From JAXLYE01 sp046351595 (GTDB lineage Bacteria > Myxococcota_A > Polyangia > Palsa-1104 > JAEUJZ01): a stretch of DNA of 64,000 nt. Location: contig JAXLYE010000006.1 of NCBI GenBank assembly GCA_046351595.1, forward strand, positions 682,001 to 746,000. The letters run 5' to 3'. The notes beneath the pieces are model-generated. The model was not told the origin of the DNA. It saw only the letters and a list, made by a program, of their open reading frames with translations, and did no database searches. A program made the position numbers and the translations under genes. Shown piece by piece: positions 53,628 to 64,000 of this stretch (positions are counted from its first letter, which is position 1; every line of letters begins with the position of its first letter).

Positions 53628-54929
53628 ATGACCGAAGCCCTCCTGATCCTGGCGCTGATCCTCGCCAACGGTGTGTTCTCGGGCGCCGAGATCGCGGTGA
53701 TCTCGCTGCGCAAGACGCGGCTGCGCGAGCTCATCGAGAGCGGCCATGCGCGCGCCCGCGCGGTGCAGGCCCTGCGCGACCAGCCGGAGCGTTTTTTGGC
53801 CACGGTGCAGACGGGGATCACGGTGATCAGCGCGGCCGCGGCGGCGTTCGGCGGCGACGTGTTTGCCGAGCGGCTGGCGCGCCTGTTCCTGCGGGTCGGC
53901 GTGCTCGCCCCCTACGCCAAGCAGCTCGGCTTCGCGCTGGTCGTCGCGCTCATCTCGTTCCTGTCGCTGGTGCTCGGCGAGCTGGTGCCCAAGTCGCTCG
54001 CGCTGCGGGCCGGCGAGGGCTACGCGATGCTGACGGGGCCGCTGCTGCTCGGGCTCTCGTATGTCGCGTGGCCGTTCATCTGGCTGCTGACGGCGAGCTC
54101 GAACCTGGTGCTGCGCCTGTTCGGCGACAAGACGAGCTTCACCGAGACGCGGCTGTCGCCCGACGAGCTGCGCGAGATGGTCGAGGAGGCGGCGAAGACC
54201 GGCGCGCTCGACCCGCGCGCGAGCGAGCTGGCGACGCGCGCCATCGACTTCCGCGAGCTGACGGCGGCCGCGGTGATGGTGCCGCGCGTGCAGATCGTCG
54301 CGATCCCGCGCAGCGCCAGCGCCGAGCAGGTGCAGCAGGCGCTGGCGAGCCACGTGCACACGCGCATCCCCGTCTACGAAGGGGCGCTCGACAACATCGT
54401 CGGCTACGTCGCGACCAAGGACATCATCTTACCGGCGCTGCGCGGCGAGCCCTTCGCGGTCGACCGCTTCCTGCGCCCGGCGCGCTTCGTGCCCGGCACC
54501 ATGCGCGCGCTCGATCTCTTGCACGAGATGCAGCAGCAGCGCGGCTCGATCGCGCTGGTCGTCGACGAGCAGGGCGGCCTGCACGGGCTGGTGACGCTGG
54601 AGGATCTGATCGAGGAGCTGGTCGGCGAGATCTTCAGCGAGCAGGACGCGCAGACCTCGCTGCTGCAGCGCGAGCCGGGCGGCACGGCGCTGGTGCCGGG
54701 GACCACGGCGGTGCGGGACGTCAACCGCGCGCTCCGGATCGAGCTACCCGAGAGCGAAAACTGGCACACGATGGCGGGCCTGTGCATCACGCTGGCCGAG
54801 TCCATCCCCGAGGCCGGCGCGCGCATCCGCTGTCCCGACGGCACCGAGCTGGAGATCGTCGAGGCCTCGCCGCGCCGCGTGCGCAGCGTGCGCGTCCACC
54901 CGCGCCAGCCGGCGGCGGCCGGGGGCTGA
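53628..54929 (+). CDS. CNNM/CorC (hemolysin-like) family transporter-associated protein
   Basis: 433 residues. The N-terminal CNNM/DUF21 region has four membrane helices with NGVFSGAEIAVISLRKTRL and FSLVLGELVPKSLALRAGE. Two CBS domains follow (MVPRVQIVAIPRSAS, LDNIVGYVATKDII; VPGTMRALDLLHEMQ, VVDEQGGLHGLVTLEDLIEELVGEIF), then a CorC_HlyC domain (VPGTTAVRDVNRAL, ETWHTMAG-like). Family members export magnesium or cobalt, or modulate ion transport. The ATG at 53628 is preferred over an upstream frame that crosses the CAP gene's promoter region. It is convergent with the kinase-ATPase gene. Confidence 0.92.
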   Translation: MTEALLILALILANGVFSGAEIAVISLRKTRLRELIESGHARARAVQALRDQPERFLATVQTGITVISAAAAAFGGDVFAERLARLFLRVGVLAPYAKQLGFALVVALISFLSLVLGELVPKSLALRAGEGYAMLTGPLLLGLSYVAWPFIWLLTASSNLVLRLFGDKTSFTETRLSPDELREMVEEAAKTGALDPRASELATRAIDFRELTAAAVMVPRVQIVAIPRSASAEQVQQALASHVHTRIPVYEGALDNIVGYVATKDIILPALRGEPFAVDRFLRPARFVPGTMRALDLLHEMQQQRGSIALVVDEQGGLHGLVTLEDLIEELVGEIFSEQDAQTSLLQREPGGTALVPGTTAVRDVNRALRIELPESENWHTMAGLCITLAESIPEAGARIRCPDGTELEIVEASPRRVRSVRVHPRQPAAAGG

Positions 54930-54944
54930 GCGCGAGCGGCGCGC

Positions 54945-57900
54945 TTACTCGTCGAGGAGCTGCAGGGTCCGGCGCTGCTCGGCGACCGCGCCGAGCCGCG
55001 CGAACTGCGTCGCGGCAATGGCCAGGTGCTGGCGCGCGAGGCGGGCATGCGCGGGCTCGGCCGCGCCGAGGTCCAGCCGCGCGAGCGCGCGGTGCGTGAG
55101 CGCGCGGTCAAAGGGCAGCTCCTGCCGCACCGCCGTGTCCTGCGCGCGCAAAAGGAGGGTGCGGGCGCGGGCGCGGCGTCCCGCAAGCTCCGCGGCCTGG
55201 CCTTCGTAGAGCCAGCGACGCGCCTGGACGACCGGGAAGCGCGCGGCGAGCTGCCGCATCAGGCCCAGCGCGCGCTCGGTCTGGGTGAGGAAGCGCGCTC
55301 GCTCGCTGCCATCCGACTGCCGCGCGAGCTCGAGACAGACCTCGAGCAGGGAGCTCAGGTAGAGCAGGTGCGCGGGGCTGTGCATGGCGATGCGCGGCAC
55401 GAGCTCCAGCGCCTCGGCGACGCAGCGCGCAGCGGCTCGGCGATCGCCACGGCGCAGCTCGAGCAGGGCGCGGTGCGACCACAGGAAGAAGTGAGTGAGC
55501 GGCAGCCGGCGCTGCGGCTCGGCGATGGAGCGGAGCGCCGAGTCGGCGGCGCCGAGATCGTCCGCGTACAGCGCGGCCTGCGCGCGGTACAGCCGGCTCG
55601 CGGCCAGGTACTGCGGGTGCTGCGACGGCGCGGCGGCCAGCTCCAGGGCGTGCGCGCGCCGCTCGATCAGCAAGCGCTCGCCGCGCAGACCGGCGTGGCT
55701 CGCGAGCAGCGTGGCCACCAGCAGCCGCTGCTCCTCCTCGTCGAGCTCGTCCGCGCAGCGCAGCGCCGCCTGCAGCCGCTGCTCGGCCTGCGCAAGCTCG
55801 CCGCGACCCAGCAGCAGCAGGCCGCTGATGCGCAGGTACTCGAGCTGCGCGCGCGGATCGCAAAGGCCCTGCAGGTAGCGCTCACCGCGCCGGATCAGCC
55901 CGTCGCTGATGCGGCGCAGCCCGAGGAGCTCGGCGAAGATGCCGAGGCCGACGGAGCTCATGACGCGCAGCGCCGCGTCCTCGGCCTGCTCGGCCAGGGC
56001 CAGGCTGCGCAGCACCAGCGTCGCCACCTGCCGCGTCTGACCGCGCGTAACGTACACCTCGCCCATCGGGATGCCGGTCAGGAAGCGCTCCCGCGCGAGG
56101 TCCCGCTCGGTCGCGGGCGCCGGCGTGCGCAGCAGCACCCGCCCGTGCCGCAGCGCGCCTTGCACCGCACGCGCCAGGCGCTGCGGCTCGGCCGCGGGCT
56201 CGCGCAGTCCCTCGAAGGCGGCGATGCACTCGTCAAGGTGGCGCAGCGCGTACAGCGCGTGCACCAGGCAGCGCCCGGCGCGCGCCTGCTCCAGCGGCGA
56301 CAGCGCGCCGTCCGGGACCGCCAGCGCGGCGCGGCTGTGGCGGACCGCGGCCTCGAGCGCGCCCTGCTGCAGCGCCAGCGCCGCCGCGCGCACCCGGTGC
56401 GGAGCCGCGCGCGCCGGCGCCCCCGCGAGCTCGTGGTGCTCGGCGATCGCGGCACTGTACTGGGCGCTGTGCTGGGCGCTCTCGGGGTGGGCCGCCTCCA
56501 GCGCCTCGGCGACGTCGCGGTGCAGCGCCGCTGCCTCCTCGGGCGCGAGCGACTCGAGGATGCGCTCGCGCAGCTTGTCGTGGCTGAAGTGCCAGGTGTC
56601 GTCGGCGACCTCGAGCACGCCGGCGTCCGCGCACGCCTGCAGGAAGCGCTCGGGGGTCGGCACGAAGCGCGGCAGCGCCTGCAGATCCAGCCGCCGCCCG
56701 AGCACCGCGCACTGCCGCAGCCCGAGCCGCGCCCACAGCGGCACCGCGTCGAGGCGCCGCTCCAGCACCGCGCGCACGCCGCCCGAGAACACCTGCGCCG
56801 GCAGCGGCCCGGTCGCCACCGCGCTCAGCCCGCCGGCCTGCTCGGCCAGGGCGCGCAGGACCTCGACCAGGAAGAACGCGTTGCCCTCGGTCTCCTTCTC
56901 GAGCAGCGACAAGAGATCGGCGCGGCGGCCGGGCGGGCCGAGGATCGACTCGCTGAGCGCCGCGACGCTGGGCGGGCTCAGGCGGGCGAGCTTGAGGGCG
57001 TGCGAATCCGGGATCAGCGACGGCAGGCGCGGCGCTTCATCGTCGCGATAGGTGCCGACCAAGAGGAGCGGCCGCGTCGCCGCGCTCTGCGTCAGGTGCT
57101 GCAGCAGCGCCAGGCTCTGCGCGTCGGCCCACTGCAGATCCTCCAGCAGCAGGAGCAGCGGCTGGTCCAGGCGCGAGAGCATCGCGGTGATGACCCGCAG
57201 CACCCGCTGCTGCGTGCCCTGCGCGTCGAGCACCGGCACCTCGGCGGCGGGCGGGCGCCGGCGCCCGTCGAGCTCGGGCAAGAGCGGCCGCAGCACGCCG
57301 GCCTCCAGGTCGGTGAGCTCGACGTGCAGGCGCAAGAGCCGCAGCGCGTCCTGGAAGACGCGGTAGGGCCGGCTCGACGAGGTCGCGGCCTGGCCGCGCG
57401 CGGTGAGCACGCCCTGCACCAGCGCCTGCGCGCGCAGCTCATCGATGAGGCGCGACTTGCCGATGCCGCTGGCGCCGCCGATGAGCCAGGTGCTGCCGCG
57501 GCCGTGCGCGGCCTCGGCGAGCGCCCGGCGCAGGATCGCGCTCTCGCGCTCGCGGCCGACGAAGCGCGCGGCGTGCAGGAAGCTGTCGCGCAGCGCCCTG
57601 TCCTCGGTGAGCAGCGGCTGCCCGCTGGCCTCGGCGAGCGCCGCGAGCGCATCGGCGGCGCTTGGGAAGCGGTCTTCGGGTGCGCGTGCGAGCAGGCGGG
57701 CCACGACGTCGCCGACGCGCCCGGACGAGCGCAGCGGCGCCGGATCGACGCGCCCGGCCAACACATCCGCCAGCAGCACTCCGTCGTCGCGCGCCGTGAA
57801 CGCGGGGCGACCGGTCAGCAGCTGGTAGGCGACCGCGCCGGCCGCGAACAGATCCGCAGCCTCCGACGGCGGCGCGCCGAGCAGCACCTCGGGGGCGAGG

Positions 57901-58625
57901 AACCCGAGCGTGCCCGAGATCTCGCCGCGCGCGAGGTTGGCCCGCTCACGCGCCAGCGCCAGGCCGAAGTCCAGCACCTTCAGCGTCGGGCCGCGCGGCC
58001 CGGTCAGGACCAGCAGGTTCGCGGGCTTGAGGTCGCGGTGCAGGACGCCGCGGCGGTGCAGGTAGCACAGCGCGCGCAGCAGCTGCGCCAGCAGGGTCAC
58101 CTGGGCGTCGAGGGGCTGCCCCGCGCCCTGCAGCAGCGGCGACGCGCCGACGAGCAGCTCCATGGTGTAGAAGGGCTGCCGCGCCTCGTCGAAGCCGTAG
58201 TCCAGCACGCTCACGATGTGCGGGTGGCGCATCGAGGCCAGGGTGCGAAACTCCTGCGCCAGCCGCAGCCGCAGCAGGTCGCTGGGGCGCGGCGGTGTGG
58301 CCGGTAGCTCCGGGCCTCGCTCCGGCCGCCCAGGGAGGCGGGAAGACAGGCGGGAGGCCAGGCGGGACGGCAGCTCCGCGGTCAGCGCGGCGAGCGGATC
58401 GGGCGGCAGATCCTCGCGCGCCGCCTGGACCTGGGCGAAGGGCACGGTGTCGGCGAGGCCGCTGGCGTCGGCGCCGAGCGGCGCGGGCAGCGCCACCTGC
58501 TTGAGCGCCACGCGGTGGTTGCTCAGCCGATCGTGGGCCGCGTAGACCCGGCCCATCCCGCCCTGTCCGAGGAGCCTGAGCAGCCGGTAGCGCCGGCCCA
58601 CATCCCCCAATCCGCTCGAGGACAT
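54945..58625 (-). CDS. Ser/Thr kinase fused to AAA-ATPase and TPR-like region
   Basis: 1226 residues. Kinase domain (about 10-350): LLGQGGMGRV, Lys42 in VALK, HRDLKPANLLV, DFGLALARE, GTLGFLAPEVL. A Ser/Arg/Pro-rich insert of about 85 residues splits the N-lobe between the lysine strand and helix C. An AAA/LuxR-MalT-type ATPase follows, with Walker A GGASGIGKSRL and Walker B LLLLLEDLQWAD. The last about 500 residues are Ala/Leu/Arg-rich helical repeats (TPR-like). This kinase-ATPase-TPR layout is common in Myxococcota as one-component signalling switches. No membrane helix, so cytosolic. Its inputs and targets are unknown. Confidence 0.88.
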   Translation of the reverse strand: MSSSGLGDVGRRYRLLRLLGQGGMGRVYAAHDRLSNHRVALKQVALPAPLGADASGLADTVPFAQVQAAREDLPPDPLAALTAELPSRLASRLSSRLPGRPERGPELPATPPRPSDLLRLRLAQEFRTLASMRHPHIVSVLDYGFDEARQPFYTMELLVGASPLLQGAGQPLDAQVTLLAQLLRALCYLHRRGVLHRDLKPANLLVLTGPRGPTLKVLDFGLALARERANLARGEISGTLGFLAPEVLLGAPPSEAADLFAAGAVAYQLLTGRPAFTARDDGVLLADVLAGRVDPAPLRSSGRVGDVVARLLARAPEDRFPSAADALAALAEASGQPLLTEDRALRDSFLHAARFVGRERESAILRRALAEAAHGRGSTWLIGGASGIGKSRLIDELRAQALVQGVLTARGQAATSSSRPYRVFQDALRLLRLHVELTDLEAGVLRPLLPELDGRRRPPAAEVPVLDAQGTQQRVLRVITAMLSRLDQPLLLLLEDLQWADAQSLALLQHLTQSAATRPLLLVGTYRDDEAPRLPSLIPDSHALKLARLSPPSVAALSESILGPPGRRADLLSLLEKETEGNAFFLVEVLRALAEQAGGLSAVATGPLPAQVFSGGVRAVLERRLDAVPLWARLGLRQCAVLGRRLDLQALPRFVPTPERFLQACADAGVLEVADDTWHFSHDKLRERILESLAPEEAAALHRDVAEALEAAHPESAQHSAQYSAAIAEHHELAGAPARAAPHRVRAAALALQQGALEAAVRHSRAALAVPDGALSPLEQARAGRCLVHALYALRHLDECIAAFEGLREPAAEPQRLARAVQGALRHGRVLLRTPAPATERDLARERFLTGIPMGEVYVTRGQTRQVATLVLRSLALAEQAEDAALRVMSSVGLGIFAELLGLRRISDGLIRRGERYLQGLCDPRAQLEYLRISGLLLLGRGELAQAEQRLQAALRCADELDEEEQRLLVATLLASHAGLRGERLLIERRAHALELAAAPSQHPQYLAASRLYRAQAALYADDLGAADSALRSIAEPQRRLPLTHFFLWSHRALLELRRGDRRAAARCVAEALELVPRIAMHSPAHLLYLSSLLEVCLELARQSDGSERARFLTQTERALGLMRQLAARFPVVQARRWLYEGQAAELAGRRARARTLLLRAQDTAVRQELPFDRALTHRALARLDLGAAEPAHARLARQHLAIAATQFARLGAVAEQRRTLQLLDE

Positions 58626-58854
58626 CTCAGGGTCCAGATCCTACTCCGATAGCGGCGACGCGGCGAACGGATGCGAGGGCCACATGCCCGTGCCGCGCGA
58701 CCGCGGCGCCTCCGCACTTCATGACTCAGGCATGCACTCAGGCACGCGCTCACGGCGCCGCGTATCGTCGCCGCGGTGCGTTAAGGGACGCGGCGGCGCA
58801 GCCCCTCAAGCGGCTTGAATCGGCCGAGGCAGCCTGCCATGATGCTCGCCCAGC

Positions 58855-59990
<1,136 letters not shown>

Positions 59991-59997
<7 letters not shown>

Positions 59998-60050
59998 GCG
60001 CGCCGCGGGCTCTCGCAACACACCTGAGCGCGCCGCGCGCGCTCGCAACC
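59991..60050. repeat. Direct 30-bp duplication spanning the gcvT stop codon
   Basis: Two adjacent 30-bp units (59991-60020 and 60021-60050), 27 of 30 bases identical, begin CACCTGAGCGCGCCGCG. The gcvT stop TGA is inside the first unit and is copied in the second. A shorter CACGCACGAAA doublet follows at about 60059-60082. They account for most of the gcvT-gcvH gap. Confidence 0.9.
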
Positions 60051-60105
60051 CGTCGATCACGCACGAAAAGCACGCACGAAAGCGCAAGCACAGGGGACAC
60101 ATCCG

Positions 60106-60501
60106 ATGAACAAGGACATTCCGGACGATCTTCGCTACACCAAGGACCACGAGTGGGTCCGCATCGGCAAGAACGGGCGCGCCACCTTCGGCATCACCGA
60201 GTTCGCCGTCGAGCAGCTCGGGGATCTGACGTCGGTCGAGCTGCCGCGTGACGGCGAGAAGCTCGAGCGCGGCAAGCCCTTCGGCGTCGTCGAGTCGGTC
60301 AAGGCCGTCTCCGACGTCTACGCGCCGATGAGCGGCAAGGTGGTGAAGGTCAACGATCCGGTCAAGGACTCGCCCGAGACGCTGCAGGACGACTGCTACG
60401 ACGAGGGCTGGCTGGTCGAGGTCGAGCTCGCGAACCCCGGCGAGGCCGACGAGCTGATGAGCAGCAAAGAGTACGAGAAGTACGTCGCGGAGCAGGGCTA
60501 G
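60106..60501 (+). CDS. gcvH: Glycine cleavage system H protein
   Basis: 131 residues, normal length. It carries the lipoyl group between P, T and L proteins. The lipoylation motif is VVESVKAVSD with Lys66. The N-terminal YTKDHEWVRI and C-terminal LMSSKEYEKYV are typical. AGGGGA lies before the ATG. The gap to gcvT is 108 bp and contains the 30-bp duplication; gcvPA follows after 77 bp. Confidence 0.97.
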   Translation: MNKDIPDDLRYTKDHEWVRIGKNGRATFGITEFAVEQLGDLTSVELPRDGEKLERGKPFGVVESVKAVSDVYAPMSGKVVKVNDPVKDSPETLQDDCYDEGWLVEVELANPGEADELMSSKEYEKYVAEQG

Positions 60502-60578
60502 CCGCGCGCTGACGCAGGCCCCGCTGCTCCGCCATCCAACGCCGCACAGGTCCTAGTAACAACTCGCCGTAGAGACCC

Positions 60579-62026
<1,448 letters not shown>

Positions 62027-62030
<4 letters not shown>

Positions 62031-63571
62031 CCGCTGCAAAGACTCCTGATACATCGATGGTCAAGGTCCGCTCGCTCTATCAGCCGGGCGAGGTCGAGAC
62101 GCGGCACCTCTTGCACCACGAGGCGCCGATCTTCGAGCGCGGCACGCCCGGCCGCTGCGGCGCGTCGCTGCCCGCGCTCGACGTGCCCGAGGTCGACGCG
62201 GCCGCGCTCTACGGCGAGCTCGCGCGCAGCATCGATCCCGGCCTGCCCGAGGTCTCGGAGGTCGATGTAACGCGGCACTTTACACGCCTGTCGCGCTGGA
62301 ACTACGCGATCGACCTAGGGCTGTACCCGCTCGGCTCGTGCACGATGAAGTACAACCCCAAGATCAACGAGCGCGTCGCGCGCCTGCCCGGCTTCGCGTC
62401 GATCCACCCGGCGCAGCCGCTGTCGACGCTGCAGGGCGCGCTCGAGCTGATGTGGCGGCTCGAGCAGGCGCTGTGCGAGATCTCGGGCTTCGCGCGCATC
62501 ACGCTGCAGCCGGCCGCCGGCGCGCACGGTGAGCTGTGCGGACTGATGATGATCCGCGCCTACCACCACAAGAACGGGCGCAACCCGAAGAAGGTGCTGA
62601 TCCCCGAGTCCGCGCACGGCACCAACCCGGCCTCGGCGAGCCTGAACCAGTTCGAGACCGTGCCGCTCAAGCAGTCGGCGGACGGGCTTCTACACACGGC
62701 GACCGTGCACGCAGCGCTGGAGCAGCACAAGGGCAACGTCGCGGGCCTGATGATCACCAACCCCTCGACGCTCGGCCTGTTCGAGGAGCACGTCGCCACG
62801 ATCGCGCACGCGGTGCACGACGCCGGCGGCCTTGTGTACATGGACGGCGCCAACTACAACGCGCTGCTCGGCAAGGTGCGGCCCGGCGACACCGGCGTCG
62901 ACGTCATGCACATCAACCTGCACAAGACGTTCACCACGCCGCACGGCGGCGGCGGCCCGGGCTCGGGTCCGGTCGGCGTCGCGCCCGCGCTCGTGCCGTT
63001 CCTGCCGACTCCGACGGTCGAGCGCGACGGCGAGCGCTTCACGCTCGACTACAACCGCCCCGACTCGATCGGCCGGCTGCGCAGCTTCTTCGGCAACTTC
63101 GGCATGTTCGTCCGCGCCTACTCGTACATCCGCGAGATGGGCGGCGAGGGACTGACGCAGGCGACGGAGATGGCGGTCTTGAACGCCAACTACATCCGCG
63201 CCCGCATCAAGGACACCTTCCCGCTGGCGTCGGAGCGGCCGACCATGCACGAGGTCGTGGTCTCGGACAAGCGGCTCAAGAAGGAGACCACGGTGCAGAC
63301 GCTGGACGTCGCCAAGCGCCTCATCGACTATGGCTTCCACCCGCCGACCGTGTACTTCCCGCTGGTGGTGCCGGGCGCGCTGATGATCGAGCCCACCGAG
63401 ACCGAGAGCAAGGAGACGATCGATCAGTTCTGCGACGCGCTGCTGAGCATCGCCGACGAGGCCGCGCGCGATCCCGAGCTGGTGCACGGCGCGCCGCACA
63501 ACACGGCACTGCGCCGCCTCGACGAGACGAAGGCCGCGCGGCAGCCGAAGCTGCGCTGGCTGCCGAAGTAA
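62027..63571 (+). CDS. gcvPB: Glycine dehydrogenase (decarboxylating) subunit 2
   Basis: 514 residues, the PLP-binding half: LGSCTMKYNPKINE, PESAHGTNPASA, MDGANYNALLG and NLHKTFTTPHGGGGPG with the PLP lysine Lys300. Normal size. Residues 81-87 read V-T-R-H-F-T-R. Relatives normally have a V-V-R-H-Y-T-R type sequence here; the change coincides exactly with palindrome copy 7 and uses the codons gta, ttt and aca, which are rare elsewhere in the gene. The alternative start at 62018 lies inside gcvPA and is not used. Confidence 0.96.
62267..62283 (-). repeat. 17-bp palindrome copy 7, inside gcvPB
   Basis: Minus-strand GTAAAG-TGCCG-CGTTAC, one arm mismatch; it encodes residues 81-86 of gcvPB. It shares 21 of 22 bases with copy 2 in the CHAP gene, in the same reading frame and direction relative to coding. 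Confidence 0.85.
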
Positions 63572-63586
63572 CCCCGCCGGTCCGAT

Positions 63587-64000
63587 TCACCGCGCCGCCG
63601 TGCCCCGCTGGCGGCGCACCCGCATGAGCTTCCCCAGCACATAGCCGAGCGCACCGCGGTAGACCACGAGCTGCCGCGGCCAGCGCAGCACCGCGCGCCA
63701 CCGGCTGCGTCGCAGGAGCCGCGCGACCGCGCGCCGATCCTGGCGCCGCTGCGCCGCGGTGCGCCCATCGCGCAGCAGCGCATGGTCCGGCTCGAGCGGC
63801 GCCAGCGTGAAGCCGCAGGCGGCCGCGCGCGCCGCGATCACCGCCGGCACCGCGTATTGGTAGAAGTCGGGAAAGCTCCGGCGCAGCGCCGCGATCTTCT
63901 CGGCGCCCTCGGGACGGACCTCGCCCCGATACGACAGGCCGATCACGGCGTCCACCGCATCGACGAGCCGCGTGTCTCTCGCGAGCCCGCGCAGCGTGCG
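63587..64000 (-). CDS. Partial protein of unknown function, cut by the window edge
   Basis: The frame is open from the right edge to a stop at 63587, giving at least 137 residues, so the true start lies outside the window. Visible sequence includes GLSYRGEVRPEGAEKIAALR, YQYAVPAVIAARAAA and a very basic C-terminus (RRQDRRAVARLLRRSRWR, LGKLMRVRRQRG) that may sit against a membrane or nucleic acid. No family is recognised. It is convergent with gcvPB, 15 bp away. Confidence 0.6.
   Translation of the reverse strand, partial: RTLRGLARDTRLVDAVDAVIGLSYRGEVRPEGAEKIAALRRSFPDFYQYAVPAVIAARAAACGFTLAPLEPDHALLRDGRTAAQRRQDRRAVARLLRRSRWRAVLRWPRQLVVYRGALGYVLGKLMRVRRQRGTAAR

Noticed and set aside
53396..53821. 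N-terminal extension of the CAP-domain protein
   Set aside because: It would run antisense through the start of the CNNM-like gene and has no CAP-like or signal sequence.
55026..58307. About 1093-codon frame opposite the kinase-ATPase gene
   Set aside because: Low-complexity Arg/Gln/Ala composition typical of antisense frames; the minus-strand frame has clear kinase and Walker motifs.
58626..58854. Possible glycine riboswitch upstream of gcvT
   Set aside because: The conserved aptamer core motifs of glycine riboswitches were not visible; only generic GC-rich inverted repeats are present.

Overview
The window is a very GC-rich (by eye about 70%), densely packed bacterial chromosome segment. 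It most resembles Myxococcota (the old deltaproteobacterial myxobacteria). The support is two Hanks-type Ser/Thr kinases (one with a C-terminal PEGA-like tail, one fused to an AAA-ATPase/TPR module), an Oar-like TonB-dependent receptor with a carboxypeptidase-regulatory-like N-terminus, a MYXO-CTERM-like tail on a secreted glycosidase, and several cysteine-rich lipoproteins. No rRNA, tRNA, CRISPR array, phage module or intact insertion sequence was seen. The species is not identifiable from the sequence alone.

Layout. 0-9.7 kb: kinase/nucleotidyltransferase fusion, a Gly-rich lipase-like protein, a GT-C membrane glycosyltransferase, a carotenoid oxygenase, two small zinc-ribbon proteins, an AtoE-type short-chain fatty acid transporter and a ROK/polyphosphate-glucokinase-like kinase. 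9.7-19.5 kb: a DUF362-CBM9-like protein, then an envelope cluster on the minus strand (tamA-tamB, a metal-ligand-depleted SodC-like lipoprotein, a Cys-rich lipoprotein). 19.7-24.4 kb: AraC regulator, sugar-phosphate deaminase/isomerase, MFS transporter, small membrane protein, methyltransferase. 24.5-27.7 kb: Pal-like lipoprotein, CpoB, MalQ. 27.9-31.5 kb: a decayed gene followed by a Ser/Thr kinase-TPR-Cys-rich protein operon. 31.5-43.2 kb: TonB-dependent receptor, enoyl-CoA hydratase/isomerase, CHAP lipoprotein, outer-membrane protein plus glycosidase operon, endonuclease/phosphatase, unknown protein. 43.3-48.1 kb: YyaL-type thioredoxin-domain protein, GT4 glycosyltransferase, MgtC/DUF4010 membrane protein. 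48.4-51.8 kb: a three-gene operon encoding an NAD(P)H/FAD/[2Fe-2S] reductase, a MerR-type regulator and a ferritin-like diiron protein, which together look like an uncharacterised diiron oxygenase/desaturase with its own electron supply. 51.9-58.6 kb: four-CAP-domain protein, CNNM/CorC-like protein, kinase-AAA-TPR giant. 58.9-63.6 kb: complete glycine cleavage gene set gcvT-gcvH-gcvPA-gcvPB. A partial gene runs off the right edge.

The most unusual signal is a dispersed AT-rich 17-bp palindrome, consensus GTAAAGTGNNGCTTTAC, present seven times between 21.4 and 62.3 kb. Copies lie at gene ends (two contain the stop codon of the adjacent gene), in a promoter region, and inside three conserved coding sequences, where they dictate atypical codons. 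Three copies bracket the diiron operon and two lie in or just after the CHAP gene. Two copies in unrelated genes (CHAP and gcvPB) share a 22-nt block with one mismatch. I do not recognise this element; it may be a protein-binding (regulatory or chromosome-organising) site family. A second recurring theme is short tandem repeats, often about four copies, in intergenic leaders.
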